Position numbers and translations under genes: made by a program. The notes under the pieces are model-generated. The model was not told the DNA's origin. It ran no database searches and was given only the letters and a program-made list of their open reading frames with translations. A stretch of DNA of 64,000 nt, taken from positions 1 through 64,000 of the forward strand of contig SFND01000011.1 in NCBI GenBank assembly GCA_004554245.1, given 5' to 3'. Position 1 is the first letter of the stretch. Each line of letters starts with the position of its first letter. Shown one piece after another: positions 9,153 to 18,396 of the stretch. The stretch comes from Oribacterium sp. Lineage in GTDB: Bacteria > Bacillota_A > Clostridia > Lachnospirales > Lachnospiraceae.

Positions 9153-10478
9153 TCACCGTCTCGAGATTCTCGTGATGGTGATCGGGTTTTCCGCGCGGTG
9201 CATGTGATAGCTGCCGCGGCGCTCGAGGCTGGTCGCCTGGATCTCCACCATCTCAAACTGGTAGTCCGTGAGCCGGCGTTCGATCTCCAGCACCTCGGCG
9301 CTGGACTCGAGGGTCACCGTATTGATGACGATGATGACATTCGGATTGATGCCGATCGCCCAGTCGACGATCGCACCAAGATTGCCCTTACTGCCGCCGA
9401 TGAAGACGCAGTCCGGGATCGGCAGCGGACCCTCGTCGGAGACATTCTTCCGCTCATCCGGTGCCTGGAAGCTCTCTGTCGCGAAGCAGGTCGGGGCGAT
9501 GCCGCGCACGATGCGGATGTTGTCGACCTTGAACTGGTAGCGGTTCTGCTCGAGCGTGTAGATCGCGTCCTGATCCACCTCGACAGAAATCACCTTTCCC
9601 TCCGGACAGGTCAGCGCAGCCTCAATCGACACACTGCCGGTGCCGGCGCCGATGTCATACATGATGCTGTTCTCGCGAAGAGCGAGACGGCAGAGGCTCA
9701 GCGCACGCACATCGCGCTTCGTCATCGGGATCCCATCGAGCCGGTTGAAGCGCTCATCCGAGATACCGAAGCTTCGTATGGATGCACGGAAGCCGTCATT
9801 CTCAAACAGCGCGATGGCGAGGCGGTCGAAGCTCTGATTCCGAAGCTCGCGCGGGGAGCCGACGGTAAACTTCTCATCCTCGTAGCTCAGGCGCTCGCCG
9901 ACCGTGATGCGCACGTTATTGAGGCCGAACTGTACCAGCTCCTGCGCGATGATGGAGACATTGTCCTCGGCACCGAGCAGGGCGCAGACGAAACGGTTCT
10001 CGCGGATCAGCGGCACCATGTCCTTATGCAGGCCGTGCAGGCTGACGAGCTTCACGTCCGCCATGCTGATCGAGCGCTTGCTGAGGAAGTACTGGATGCT
10101 CGACACGCCGGCATAGTTCCGGATCTCGAGCTGCTCGAGCATGCGGTCGTCCTCATAATTTTCGTCGTGTACCTCCGCCATGTGCTTTTTCAGCGCGCGA
10201 CGCAGCGGAATCGCGCCGGAGTACACGCTGGTGTCGCCGGTGAAGACCGCCGAGATGGTTTTCTTTTCCGGGTGCGCGAGGATGTACTCGACCATCTCCT
10301 CCGTGCGGAAGGTCTCGAACAGCTCCGGGCCGCCCTCTGCCGGCAGCGCCGCCCGTGCCGTGTTCAGCGCCCGCGTCGCCCCCATCACCACATCCGATGC
10401 CGCGATGGCATCGACCGCACTCTTCGTCAGCATATCCGGATTTCCAGGGCCTACCCCGATCAGGTTTACGATTCTCAT
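9153..10478 (-). CDS. cbiET: Cobalt-precorrin-7 C5-methyltransferase / C15-methyltransferase-decarboxylase (CbiE-CbiT fusion)
   Basis: 441 residues, ATG behind GGAGGTAGGAC. The N-terminal 200 residues are a tetrapyrrole methylase (NLIGVGPGNPDMLTKSA, FTGDTSVYSG, YAGVSSIQYF), i.e. CbiE; the C-terminal half is a class I SAM methyltransferase with FNRLDGIPMTKRDVRAL, YDIGAGTGSVSIEAAL and CVFIGGSKGNL, i.e. CbiT. Fusion of the two is well known (CobL of aerobic makers, many Clostridia). No insertion is apparent here, unlike in its neighbours. Confidence 0.95.
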   Translation of the reverse strand: MRIVNLIGVGPGNPDMLTKSAVDAIAASDVVMGATRALNTARAALPAEGGPELFETFRTEEMVEYILAHPEKKTISAVFTGDTSVYSGAIPLRRALKKHMAEVHDENYEDDRMLEQLEIRNYAGVSSIQYFLSKRSISMADVKLVSLHGLHKDMVPLIRENRFVCALLGAEDNVSIIAQELVQFGLNNVRITVGERLSYEDEKFTVGSPRELRNQSFDRLAIALFENDGFRASIRSFGISDERFNRLDGIPMTKRDVRALSLCRLALRENSIMYDIGAGTGSVSIEAALTCPEGKVISVEVDQDAIYTLEQNRYQFKVDNIRIVRGIAPTCFATESFQAPDERKNVSDEGPLPIPDCVFIGGSKGNLGAIVDWAIGINPNVIIVINTVTLESSAEVLEIERRLTDYQFEMVEIQATSLERRGSYHMHRAENPITITRISRR

Positions 10479-10536
10479 GTCCTACCTCCATATCTGCAGC
10501 TGTCCGTCCGTAGAGACGGCAGCGTCGCTTCGATCT

Positions 10537-11616
10537 TCATATTATGCCGCGGTCTACTGCTTCCGCCTGCTCTTCGCTGCGTTCGGTCGCGTTTCTCCCG
10601 CACGTCCCCACTCTTCCGATCTCGTGGATCCGTCGCAGCACCGCATCTGACTTCTCTCTATCATACCACGCCGCGTCCGGGATCGAAACCTCCTTTGGTC
10701 GGCCGACACAGATGACCTCCACACCGAGCGCGAGTGCCGCTTCACATTTCTCTGGGAAGCCGCCGGTCTCGCCCGACGCTTTCGTGACGAGGTAGCCCGC
10801 GTCGGCATACCGAAGCTGTGCGACATTCATCTCTTCAGAAAACGGACCCTGCATCAGGATGAGATGGTCCCGCCGGAAGCCGAGCACCTGACACTTCTCC
10901 AGCGCCTCCACCGTCGGCAGTGCCCGCACATAGCAGCGCGCCGCGAAATCCGGGATCTGCGTGTAGGGTGTGAGCTCCTTCGAGCCCGTCGTGATGAGGA
11001 TGTTCGGACGCTGCGCCGCTGCAGAGGATGACCGGTCCGACTGTGCTAGCCACGCCGCTGCCTCCTCGATGGACTCCACCCAGTGAAACGCCGCACCCTC
11101 CGACGCACTGGCCTTTCCACCTGCACCGCTATCCTCCCGCTCCACGCGGATGCAGCGGACCCCTGCTGCCGCACACGCCGTCAGGATGTTCTCACTCACC
11201 ACCGCCGCATACGGATGCGTCGCATCGATCACCAGCCGCTGTCCGGATAGCTGACATCGTTCAGCCTGCCTGCATTGCCCTGCTGATTTCGGCGATTCGG
11301 ATTTCTCCAGCTCTCCGTCTGTATCATCTGGCATGAGCTTCAACTGCTGCCGGGCCGTCTCATCTGACGTGAATCCCGTCGCCTGCCTGGCTGCCTCAAA
11401 CAGCGCCGTCATCTCCTCTGCGTCCAGTCGACCGACATGCACCGTGATCCCTGGCCCCGCCGGCAGCAGACTCGCCCCATACGCCGTCGTCACATACACC
11501 TCCGCAGCGATCGGCAGCCCCGAGGACTCATGCGCCGCCCACGCTCTATTCACTTCGACGATCGCTTCTGCGATCTTCCGCCCCTCGGTCGTCCCACCAA
11601 ACAGAAATATATGCAT
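10537..11616 (-). CDS. cbiJ: Cobalt-precorrin-6A reductase
   Basis: 359 residues, ATG behind AAAGGAGCGAG. NAD(P)H-dependent reduction of the macrocycle. FLFGGTTEGRKIAEA is the nucleotide-binding N-terminus, IDATHPYAAVVSENI the conserved centre, ILITTGSKEL, then FSEEMNVAQLRYADAGYLVTKASGETGGFPEK and ICVGRP. Typical length is about 250; an insertion of about 45 residues, rich in polar residues, is at about 90-140 just before IDATHPYA, and another short one (SDRSSSAAAQRP) before the ILITTGS strand. Confidence 0.93.
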   Translation of the reverse strand: MHIFLFGGTTEGRKIAEAIVEVNRAWAAHESSGLPIAAEVYVTTAYGASLLPAGPGITVHVGRLDAEEMTALFEAARQATGFTSDETARQQLKLMPDDTDGELEKSESPKSAGQCRQAERCQLSGQRLVIDATHPYAAVVSENILTACAAAGVRCIRVEREDSGAGGKASASEGAAFHWVESIEEAAAWLAQSDRSSSAAAQRPNILITTGSKELTPYTQIPDFAARCYVRALPTVEALEKCQVLGFRRDHLILMQGPFSEEMNVAQLRYADAGYLVTKASGETGGFPEKCEAALALGVEVICVGRPKEVSIPDAAWYDREKSDAVLRRIHEIGRVGTCGRNATERSEEQAEAVDRGII

Positions 11617-11648
11617 CTCGCTCCTTTGATACTACACTTATGCTTCAG

Positions 11649-12554
11649 CTAAGCATCCAAAACGCGCTTCCGCTCATACCCGCGCGGGGTCACCATCCGC
11701 GGGCCGTCCGGCGTCTCGATGACGCGCGTCTCGCTGTTCCCGACGAAAATCGTGCTCAGCATGTCGATTTCCGGCTGTACTTCAGCGGCACTGTCTGCGG
11801 TCGCATCCTTTGCCGAGGCGCAGCCACCGCCGACATTCGCATTTTCTACCGCATCACCACACTCTCCAACCGTTACCGCAGCCGTCCCACCACTCGCGAG
11901 CCCGGCGAGCTCGTTCAGCAGGAAGATCCGGCTCTTCTGTCCGTCGCGGCCAATGTTTCGGACGTACGCACATACCCGGTCTTCCGGGAGCGTCTCCGAG
12001 AGGATCGCGCATGCCCGCTGGTACTGCGCCAGCCGCGTCCGGCTGACCGGATTATACAAGACGATGACGAAGTCTGCTTCTGCGGCGGCCTTCAGCCGCT
12101 GCTCGATCTTCGCCCACGGCGTCAGCAGATCCGACAGACTGATGACGCAGAAATCATGTCCCACCGGCGCACCCAGCACCGCACTGCCGCTCAGCACCGC
12201 ACTGAGTCCCGGCACCGTCACGACCTGCACGCCCCGGTACGCATCCTCCTCGGACAGCGTATAGAGCAGCCCCGCCATACCATACACCGCACTGTCACCA
12301 GACGACACAACCGCGACATTCTGCCCCTCGTGCGCCAGCCTCAGCGCTTCACGGCAGCGCGCCTCCTCGGCATGCATGCCCGACACCAAAAACCGCTTCT
12401 CCGGAAACTGCGCCTCGAGAAGCTTCACATAGGTCTGGTAGCCGACGATCACATCGACCCCCGCCAGCACCTCCCGCGCCTCCATCGTCTCATAGCACTC
12501 ATCGCCGGGACCGAACCCGACCGCATATACCGTTCCGCTATTCTCTCTACTCAT
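11649..12554 (-). CDS. cbiH: Precorrin-3B / cobalt-factor III C17-methyltransferase
   Basis: 301 residues from ATG 12554, with GGGGGA 8 nt upstream; an ATG at 12569 that overlaps the jetD stop (TGATG) is also possible. Ring-contracting SAM methyltransferase of the anaerobic route. Motifs: VYAVGFGPGDECYETM, VIVGYQTYV, VSSGDSAVYGMAGLLY, TVVPGLSA-like TVPGLSAVLSGSAVLGAPVGHDF, IVLYNPVSRTR and the C-terminal MLSTIFVGNSETR. About 35 residues rich in A, G, D and E are inserted before that last motif. The gene follows jetD with essentially no gap, so it may be translated from the defence transcript. Confidence 0.95.
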   Translation of the reverse strand: MSRENSGTVYAVGFGPGDECYETMEAREVLAGVDVIVGYQTYVKLLEAQFPEKRFLVSGMHAEEARCREALRLAHEGQNVAVVSSGDSAVYGMAGLLYTLSEEDAYRGVQVVTVPGLSAVLSGSAVLGAPVGHDFCVISLSDLLTPWAKIEQRLKAAAEADFVIVLYNPVSRTRLAQYQRACAILSETLPEDRVCAYVRNIGRDGQKSRIFLLNELAGLASGGTAAVTVGECGDAVENANVGGGCASAKDATADSAAEVQPEIDMLSTIFVGNSETRVIETPDGPRMVTPRGYERKRVLDA

Positions 12555-12568
12555 CACGCAATCCCCCA

Positions 12569-14041
12569 TCAAGTGTTTTCCTCTGAAAGATACATCTGCA
12601 GGATGTTCTCCTGGTATCCGGCGACGCCCTGCTTCCGAATCAGCACCGCTGTCGTCTTCAGCAGCGAATCCTGCAAATGGTCGAGCATCTTCATCCGCCG
12701 GGCTTCGATCGGTTTTCGGGATTGTGCCGAACGATAGTCCGCTTCCGACATATGCCAGAAGACGCACTGCCCCGGCAACAGGCTCTGCTGCACCTTCTCT
12801 GCGATGCAGAGCCCCTCCGGGTCGAAATCACCAGCATAGTATACGCGGGTTCCGGCGGCACGAAGAAGCCTGAGGATCAGCCAGGCACTTAGCCGTGGCT
12901 GTCCATTCATGCACATGAGCGAGCGCGTGCGTCCGAAGCGCTCGCAGAGCACTGCATACACCACCGGATTTTCCACGATCCAGAGGGTATTATCCCGACA
13001 GCGAAGCTGCGCCCACCCAGTGATTACCGAGAGCGGTACATTCACCGGTGCGCCATCGGCAGCGAAGCCTGCCATGCCAGCATGGACCAGTCCATCTCGT
13101 CCGATGGCTTCCACACCACAAAGCATCGCATAATTCGATACATCATCGAGCAGGATGCCGGCAGACAGGTACCTTGCCTGCCGCCGAAGCGACGGAATAC
13201 TGTTCATCTCATCAGCTTCGACTCCCCGCTGTATCTCAAGCCACTGAAGTAAAAGCTGAAGAAGATGTGCATCGCGCGTTCCCGGATCCAGGCGATGCGG
13301 GTCTCCGAAAAGCACTGCTGCAAAGACTGGAAGATACTGATAACGCTTCTCTACACAAAGCCGATTCAGAATCTCCAGTGCCCGCACCAGTATATGCAAA
13401 TCTTCTGTGAGTGCGCATAAAAGCTTGTTTTCCACCAGCTCCTGCCGTCCACTCATCAGCTGCCGGTAAAGCGCCGTCACCGCTTCTTCGGATGTGCATG
13501 TATGCGCAGTATTGTCAATCGCTCCGATGCTGGGCACATCCTCAGACGATATCGCAGGTTCTTCTTTCTCCGCCACCGCTCGCAGTTCATGCAGCAGCTG
13601 CCTCGACGCTTCACAGTCCGCATACGCTTCCTGCTGACCGATTGCTGCTTTCCAGCAGCGTGCGATGCACGCCTTTCGCCGGCTCTCTTCCTCCCGCTTT
13701 CCAGAAAGCGGTGCTCCTGCAAAGGCCTCCAGAATTTCTTCCGGCGACAGTTCTACGAAGCGGGTATGCTCAAGCGCCCGCCGGAAGGCCTGCGCAGAAA
13801 TCGTCGCCGTTTTCTGATTATGATAGCTCCGCGCGAAGAAGCCCTCCAGCGCCTCCCGCTCATCCTCGCTTCGAATGTTCAGTCGGGCACTGCCACAGAA
13901 GCAGCCATAGGAGCGATACTTCTCGCAGAACTGAGAGAGCAGCCGCTCAAACACCGGCATGCTACGAAAGTACGCAAGGCACGCTTCCCGAAGTTCATCA
14001 TTTTTCAAGTCGTTTACTCTCCTCTTCCATCTCTGCTGCAT
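12569..14041 (-). CDS. jetD: Wadjet JetD-like TOPRIM nuclease (TIGR02679, DUF3323/DUF2399)
   Basis: About 490 residues. Family position: the TIGR02679 member of the TIGR02677-02680 cluster. The C-terminal DUF2399 domain shows the TOPRIM-like AGDFDPEGLCIAEKV with a DxD pair after VENPVVYAVL and MCMNGQPRLSAWL. In Wadjet, JetD is the subunit that cuts closed-circular DNA extruded by the JetABC SMC complex. The ATG at 14041 has a ribosome site directly abutting; a TTG at 14008 behind GAGGAG is an equally likely start. It overlaps the end of jetC, and its stop overlaps or touches the start of cbiH. Confidence 0.88.
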   Translation of the reverse strand: MQQRWKRRVNDLKNDELREACLAYFRSMPVFERLLSQFCEKYRSYGCFCGSARLNIRSEDEREALEGFFARSYHNQKTATISAQAFRRALEHTRFVELSPEEILEAFAGAPLSGKREEESRRKACIARCWKAAIGQQEAYADCEASRQLLHELRAVAEKEEPAISSEDVPSIGAIDNTAHTCTSEEAVTALYRQLMSGRQELVENKLLCALTEDLHILVRALEILNRLCVEKRYQYLPVFAAVLFGDPHRLDPGTRDAHLLQLLLQWLEIQRGVEADEMNSIPSLRRQARYLSAGILLDDVSNYAMLCGVEAIGRDGLVHAGMAGFAADGAPVNVPLSVITGWAQLRCRDNTLWIVENPVVYAVLCERFGRTRSLMCMNGQPRLSAWLILRLLRAAGTRVYYAGDFDPEGLCIAEKVQQSLLPGQCVFWHMSEADYRSAQSRKPIEARRMKMLDHLQDSLLKTTAVLIRKQGVAGYQENILQMYLSEENT

Positions 14042-17000
14042 CCTCCATCAGCACACGAACATTTCCATTCCAAAGGAAGGAAAGCGCCGTGACGAACTTT
14101 GCATTGTTCGGGCGCACGAGCTCATAGATCGCCAGTGCATCGAGGGTATCCGCATCACCCCAGAGCACCTGGGAATTGATGATGAAATCGAAGTCGAACT
14201 CCCGCATGAGACGGAACATATCCCGGATATTTCGGTTATCGACGCCAGCGAAGGCCTCATCGAGGGATACGATCTGCGGCGCATCCGGACGGGCACCCCG
14301 ATACTTCGCGGTCACCGCCGAGAACAGCGGAACATACATGGACATCGCCTTCTCACCACCAGAGAAGGTTCCGAATACCGAGTTCGTCAGCTCCTTCTGC
14401 CGCTCGCCCGGCTTCTCACAGAAGAGCTGGAACTCAAACCACTTCCGGTAGTCCAGCGCGTCCTGCATCACCTGATAGAAGGAAGCGCTTCCACCGCTGT
14501 CCTCCGCGATTCTGCGCGACTCCTCCACCTTCGAACGGAAATGCTGGCTGAGGCGTGCCGCCTCTTCCTCCTTCATGGAGCGGTAGTCCTTTCGCAGGAG
14601 CTCCACGAGCTCGGCGGTATCCAGCTGGGATTCACTCTCCGCTGTCTTACTGCGCCAGCGAAGTCGAAGCTTGAGACCGCTGGAGGTATTCATACACTCC
14701 ATCTGCCGGTTCATGTTTTCGACCCAGCTCTGCGCACTGTTGATGCGGCTTCGAATCTTCCGACTCATCGTGTTCGACAGGATATCCTCGAACAGCTCCC
14801 GATCCGTCTGCTTAATCAGCTGACGCAGGCTCTCGAGCTCCTCATCGAGGATACCCGACAGCTTCTGGAACGGAATCCGACTGCCACGATAGCGCGCCTG
14901 GTAATCCAGTCGCTGTACCGGTGTTGAAAGCAACGTCTCCTGCGGACGCTTCTTCCAAAGCTCTGCAAACTGCTCGAAGGAGCTGATCTGATAATCGACC
15001 AGATAGCCGTTGCACTCAAAGTATACCTGCTGCACCTTCGTCTTCAGCGACTCGAGCTCCTCCGCAGACTTTCGGAGCTCGGCCACCGTCTCCTGCGCAC
15101 TCTTGATATACACCACAGTTTTCTTTTCTTCTGCTTGCGCCAAATCCGCCACAGCATTATACGCTTCCGTGCCCACGCTATCCGATGCCGCACTTCCGCG
15201 CTCTTCCACACGCCTTTCGTCTGCCACGACCTCCTCTACCGGAAATACATAGCCAAGCTTATACTCCTCGATGTAAACCTCCTCCGCATATGTCTTTTCC
15301 GCTTCCAGCAGGATACGTGCCGCCGACAGGTTCTCGATTTTCTCCTTCGTATTCCGACATTCCGTTTCCTTCCGGCCCCGTTCGTTCTCACAGTTGCCGC
15401 GCGTCTCATCATAGTGCGCGAGCCACACGATACAGGTATCCAGTCGCTCCTGAATCGCCGCATAATCCGTGAGTGCAAGCTGCTTCTCGATAGACGCCCT
15501 GCGGTTCTCCGCATCGCGGATATCCTTTTCGAGGATGCCCTGGTCATAGCGAAGCTGCTCGAGATCGGCCTCGATGCTGTCGAGCTGATCCTGCTTCTGC
15601 CGGAGTGCTGCGACCTGATCGAGATACGATGCATGGGTAGGCACCAGTACACGGAGACCGCTCTGATATTCCATCGCCGCCTGCGAAGCCTGCACAAACA
15701 CCTCCAGGCTGTTCCGGAGATACAGCCGTTCTGCAATCTTCGCCGCCTCGGTTCGATCCTCCTGCAGCGCCTGGATGAGCGCATGCACCTCTGCATCGAG
15801 CGCCTGCTTTTGCTTATTCTGAAGATCCAGCCACTTCTCCGCCTCTTCGCAGATATTGAGTGCATCCTTCAGCGCCTTTTCCTTCGGGAAGCCCTTATAC
15901 TCTTCCTCGAGGCGCCCGATCCGATTCTGGAACTGCGCTGCTTCTTCCGAAAGTCTGGCGTTTTCTGCTTCCAGCTCGGTGATGCGCTCCTTTAACACAC
16001 GAATCTTCTCTGCACGGTTCCGCTCTCTGGCCTGCGTGCCGATAAATCCGGCATGGTACTCCCCGCTGATCGTACCGGCCAGCACGCCGTTTCGCCAGCT
16101 GCCATTCGCGGAAATCACGGTCTCCGCATTGTCCTCCATCGAGATATGGCTGAGAATATCGGTCATCTCCATGTTCAGGAACACAGTGTTGACGCTATCG
16201 TTCAGGGTCAGCATATCGAGTGCGGTTTTTCCGAGAATCTTCCCTGCATTTTTGCGTACGAAAATATAGCGATCGCAGGCACCCGGGTCCAGCCGCAGTA
16301 CCTCCTCCCGATAGTTCTCTTCAATCACCAGCGCATCCAGCAGCCCCATCTCGAGCATCGCCTCTTCGATGCGATTCCGCGTCTCGTCATCGAGCGAATC
16401 CGCGAATTCGAGCGTCTTATAAAACGCATGATACGGGATGCCGCGCTTCGTCAGTCGACGACGGTTTTCCAGCACCGCTTCACTCCGCTCCGGCTCCGGC
16501 TCACGTTCGTTCTCCCACTCGCGAAGCTCTGCCTCGCAGCCCGTCTTCTCTTCGACCAACATCCGGCTTTCCCGCTTTCGGGCTTCCAGTTCTTCCTTCA
16601 GGTGAATCCCCAGGTCCTGGAGCTGAAGGTCTACCGGACGCTTCGCCTGCGCATAATCCGCGCCTTCATCATAGCTGTCTGCGAAACGGCAGAGCCCCTG
16701 CAGTACCTCCTCCGGCAGCTTCAGCTCCTGGTTCTCGCCATGCCAGATATACAGAGCTTCCTTCCAGCTGCTCTCTGCTTCCGTGAGCGCCGCCTCTGCC
16801 TCACGCAGCTTCCGCTCAGCGCGGTCCGCGTTATCCTGCTGCCGGGCGAGCCCGTCCCGCTTCTCGCAGAGCTTCTCTTCCCCCTTCGCGAGGCGCTGCT
16901 GCACCACGAGACCTTCCTGTATGCCCTGCTTCGTTTTCTGAAACTCCGCCTCATAGGTTTTAAAGGAAAATGCCTCGTCGATTCCCTTTGTGAGCTCATC

Positions 17001-18230
17001 CTTGAGGAAGCTCTGCGCCTGATAGTTCATGTACTCTGCCTGCGCAGACATATTCTCGAGGCAGTTACCGATCTCTGCGCGCTTCGTCGCTTTTTTCTCA
17101 TCCAGCTGCTGAAGCTGTGCCCGGCACGCACGCTCATCATCCTGCTTCTTTTCGATCCGCGCTTCCTTCTTCGCGTGATTCTCTTGAAGCCCGGAGAGCT
17201 GTCCGACGAGCCTCTGCTCCTCCTGCTTCAGCTGGTAGGCATCGCTCTTTCCAAGCTCCTCCCGTTCCTTCTCCATCGTCGCCTTCTGTGAGGAGAGCTG
17301 CGCCAGCTCGTCGGTTAATGCTGTCAGCCTGGACTCTGCCTCAGAGAGCTTCGTCTGCTCCTCCGAGAGGGCCTGGGTGTTCGCCTTCAGGCGCTTTCCT
17401 GCCTGGTCGGCCGCGCTCGCCTTCGCATACAGCATGCTCCGGTTATAGCGATCGAAGACGCGCGCGATATGGTCGACCGCCTTTCGCGCAACCTCCTTGG
17501 TCTCCAGCTGAAGTCGGAGGGAATCCATATTCTCGATGGCCTCCGTCATTGGCCGCAGATCCTCCTCGGAGAGCCCCTGCAGCGCAGAGCTCAGGATGTC
17601 GTTGATGACGGATGGCTTGAAATCGCGGGACAGCTTCGGCGTACGGAGCTGGATAAGAAGATCAAGCATCTCCCGGTAGGCATCCGTCGTCGCAAAGCCG
17701 AAGAGCTGCTGGTTCACGAACTCGATATAATCGGCCTGTCGATCATAGACCCGTCCGCCCTCCGCGAGGCGGTTTTCGAGCTCCTTCCGGGTCAGGGTGA
17801 GCTTCTCCGCGCCACTGCGATAGAGCGAAAAATCGACGCCGACGCGCCGACCATCGAGGATACCGAAATACCACTTGTCCAGTGGCTTTCCACGGCGGGC
17901 GCGGATACCCATGCCGATCGTGAAGTAGGCTTCACTCTTTTCACGCTTAAACTCCATATAGAGATAGCCGGTCCGCTCCTCTCGCTCATCGCCCTCCTCC
18001 AGGAGATAGCCAGACATCTTACGATCACGGGAACCGAATGGATCCAATCGCTCCGGATTCGCATTACCATCGAGGAGAAGCGGAATCGCACTCTGCATCG
18101 TAACGGATTTTCCAGAGCCGTTCGAGCCGCGCAGCAGAAGCCGCCCCTTTGCAAAGCAGAATTCCTGCTCATCGTAATACCAGAAGTTGATGAGGCCGAG
18201 CTTATTCGCATGCCATCTGTTTTGTCCCAT
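13998..18230 (-). CDS. jetC: Wadjet JetC SMC-like ATPase (TIGR02680)
   Basis: 1410 residues. The N-terminus HANKLGLINFWYYDEQEF leads to a Walker A (LLLRGSNGSGKSVTMQSA, about 30-48); long coiled-coil arms occupy roughly 260-1150 around a hinge-like centre; the C-terminal head has the ABC signature FSGGEKAMSMYVPL and Walker B PQIVSLDEAFAGVD. In Wadjet this is the DNA-extruding motor. The family is about 1350-1400 long, so it is full length, though a stretch near residues 995-1040 (E/A/V-rich) looks non-conserved. A hairpin repeat fills the 166-base gap to jetB. Confidence 0.92.
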   Translation of the reverse strand: MGQNRWHANKLGLINFWYYDEQEFCFAKGRLLLRGSNGSGKSVTMQSAIPLLLDGNANPERLDPFGSRDRKMSGYLLEEGDEREERTGYLYMEFKREKSEAYFTIGMGIRARRGKPLDKWYFGILDGRRVGVDFSLYRSGAEKLTLTRKELENRLAEGGRVYDRQADYIEFVNQQLFGFATTDAYREMLDLLIQLRTPKLSRDFKPSVINDILSSALQGLSEEDLRPMTEAIENMDSLRLQLETKEVARKAVDHIARVFDRYNRSMLYAKASAADQAGKRLKANTQALSEEQTKLSEAESRLTALTDELAQLSSQKATMEKEREELGKSDAYQLKQEEQRLVGQLSGLQENHAKKEARIEKKQDDERACRAQLQQLDEKKATKRAEIGNCLENMSAQAEYMNYQAQSFLKDELTKGIDEAFSFKTYEAEFQKTKQGIQEGLVVQQRLAKGEEKLCEKRDGLARQQDNADRAERKLREAEAALTEAESSWKEALYIWHGENQELKLPEEVLQGLCRFADSYDEGADYAQAKRPVDLQLQDLGIHLKEELEARKRESRMLVEEKTGCEAELREWENEREPEPERSEAVLENRRRLTKRGIPYHAFYKTLEFADSLDDETRNRIEEAMLEMGLLDALVIEENYREEVLRLDPGACDRYIFVRKNAGKILGKTALDMLTLNDSVNTVFLNMEMTDILSHISMEDNAETVISANGSWRNGVLAGTISGEYHAGFIGTQARERNRAEKIRVLKERITELEAENARLSEEAAQFQNRIGRLEEEYKGFPKEKALKDALNICEEAEKWLDLQNKQKQALDAEVHALIQALQEDRTEAAKIAERLYLRNSLEVFVQASQAAMEYQSGLRVLVPTHASYLDQVAALRQKQDQLDSIEADLEQLRYDQGILEKDIRDAENRRASIEKQLALTDYAAIQERLDTCIVWLAHYDETRGNCENERGRKETECRNTKEKIENLSAARILLEAEKTYAEEVYIEEYKLGYVFPVEEVVADERRVEERGSAASDSVGTEAYNAVADLAQAEEKKTVVYIKSAQETVAELRKSAEELESLKTKVQQVYFECNGYLVDYQISSFEQFAELWKKRPQETLLSTPVQRLDYQARYRGSRIPFQKLSGILDEELESLRQLIKQTDRELFEDILSNTMSRKIRSRINSAQSWVENMNRQMECMNTSSGLKLRLRWRSKTAESESQLDTAELVELLRKDYRSMKEEEAARLSQHFRSKVEESRRIAEDSGGSASFYQVMQDALDYRKWFEFQLFCEKPGERQKELTNSVFGTFSGGEKAMSMYVPLFSAVTAKYRGARPDAPQIVSLDEAFAGVDNRNIRDMFRLMREFDFDFIINSQVLWGDADTLDALAIYELVRPNNAKFVTALSFLWNGNVRVLMEDAAEMEEESKRLEK

Positions 18231-18310
18231 ATCTATGTCCTGTCTTTCTGCGCGCTGCCCAGTGGGACGCGCGATTTAAATTATTTCGAATATTTATTGA
18301 CATTCCGGCA

Positions 18311-18377
18311 GGGGCCCCGACGGTCCGGCGTCGGTCGCGGACTACTATGCATCCGACGCCGCCCCTCCGGGGATTTT
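18311..18377. repeat. GC-rich hairpin repeat, copy A (CGGA-TACT-TGC family)
   Basis: Two arms of about 20 nt (CCCCGACGGTCCGGCGTCGG against CCGACGCCGCCCCTCCGGGG) flank a loop containing CGGACTACTATGCATCCG. The loop core and arms resemble elements at 42.4 and 54.9 kb. It lies between jetB and jetC. Confidence 0.6.
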
Positions 18378-18396
18378 TCGCGAACTGTAATGTTTT

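Noticed and set aside
8421..10715. Long open frame on the plus strand opposite cbiA and cbiET
   Set aside because: It is the antisense shadow of two clear minus-strand genes in GC-rich DNA; no ribosome site and no recognisable protein. The same holds for the long plus-strand frames opposite pcrA, jetC and the cobalamin genes.
12554..12767. Longer N-terminus for cbiH reaching 12767
   Set aside because: The extra residues are out-of-frame jetD coding sequence with no similarity to CbiH; the ATG at 12554 has a ribosome site and begins the family's conserved region.
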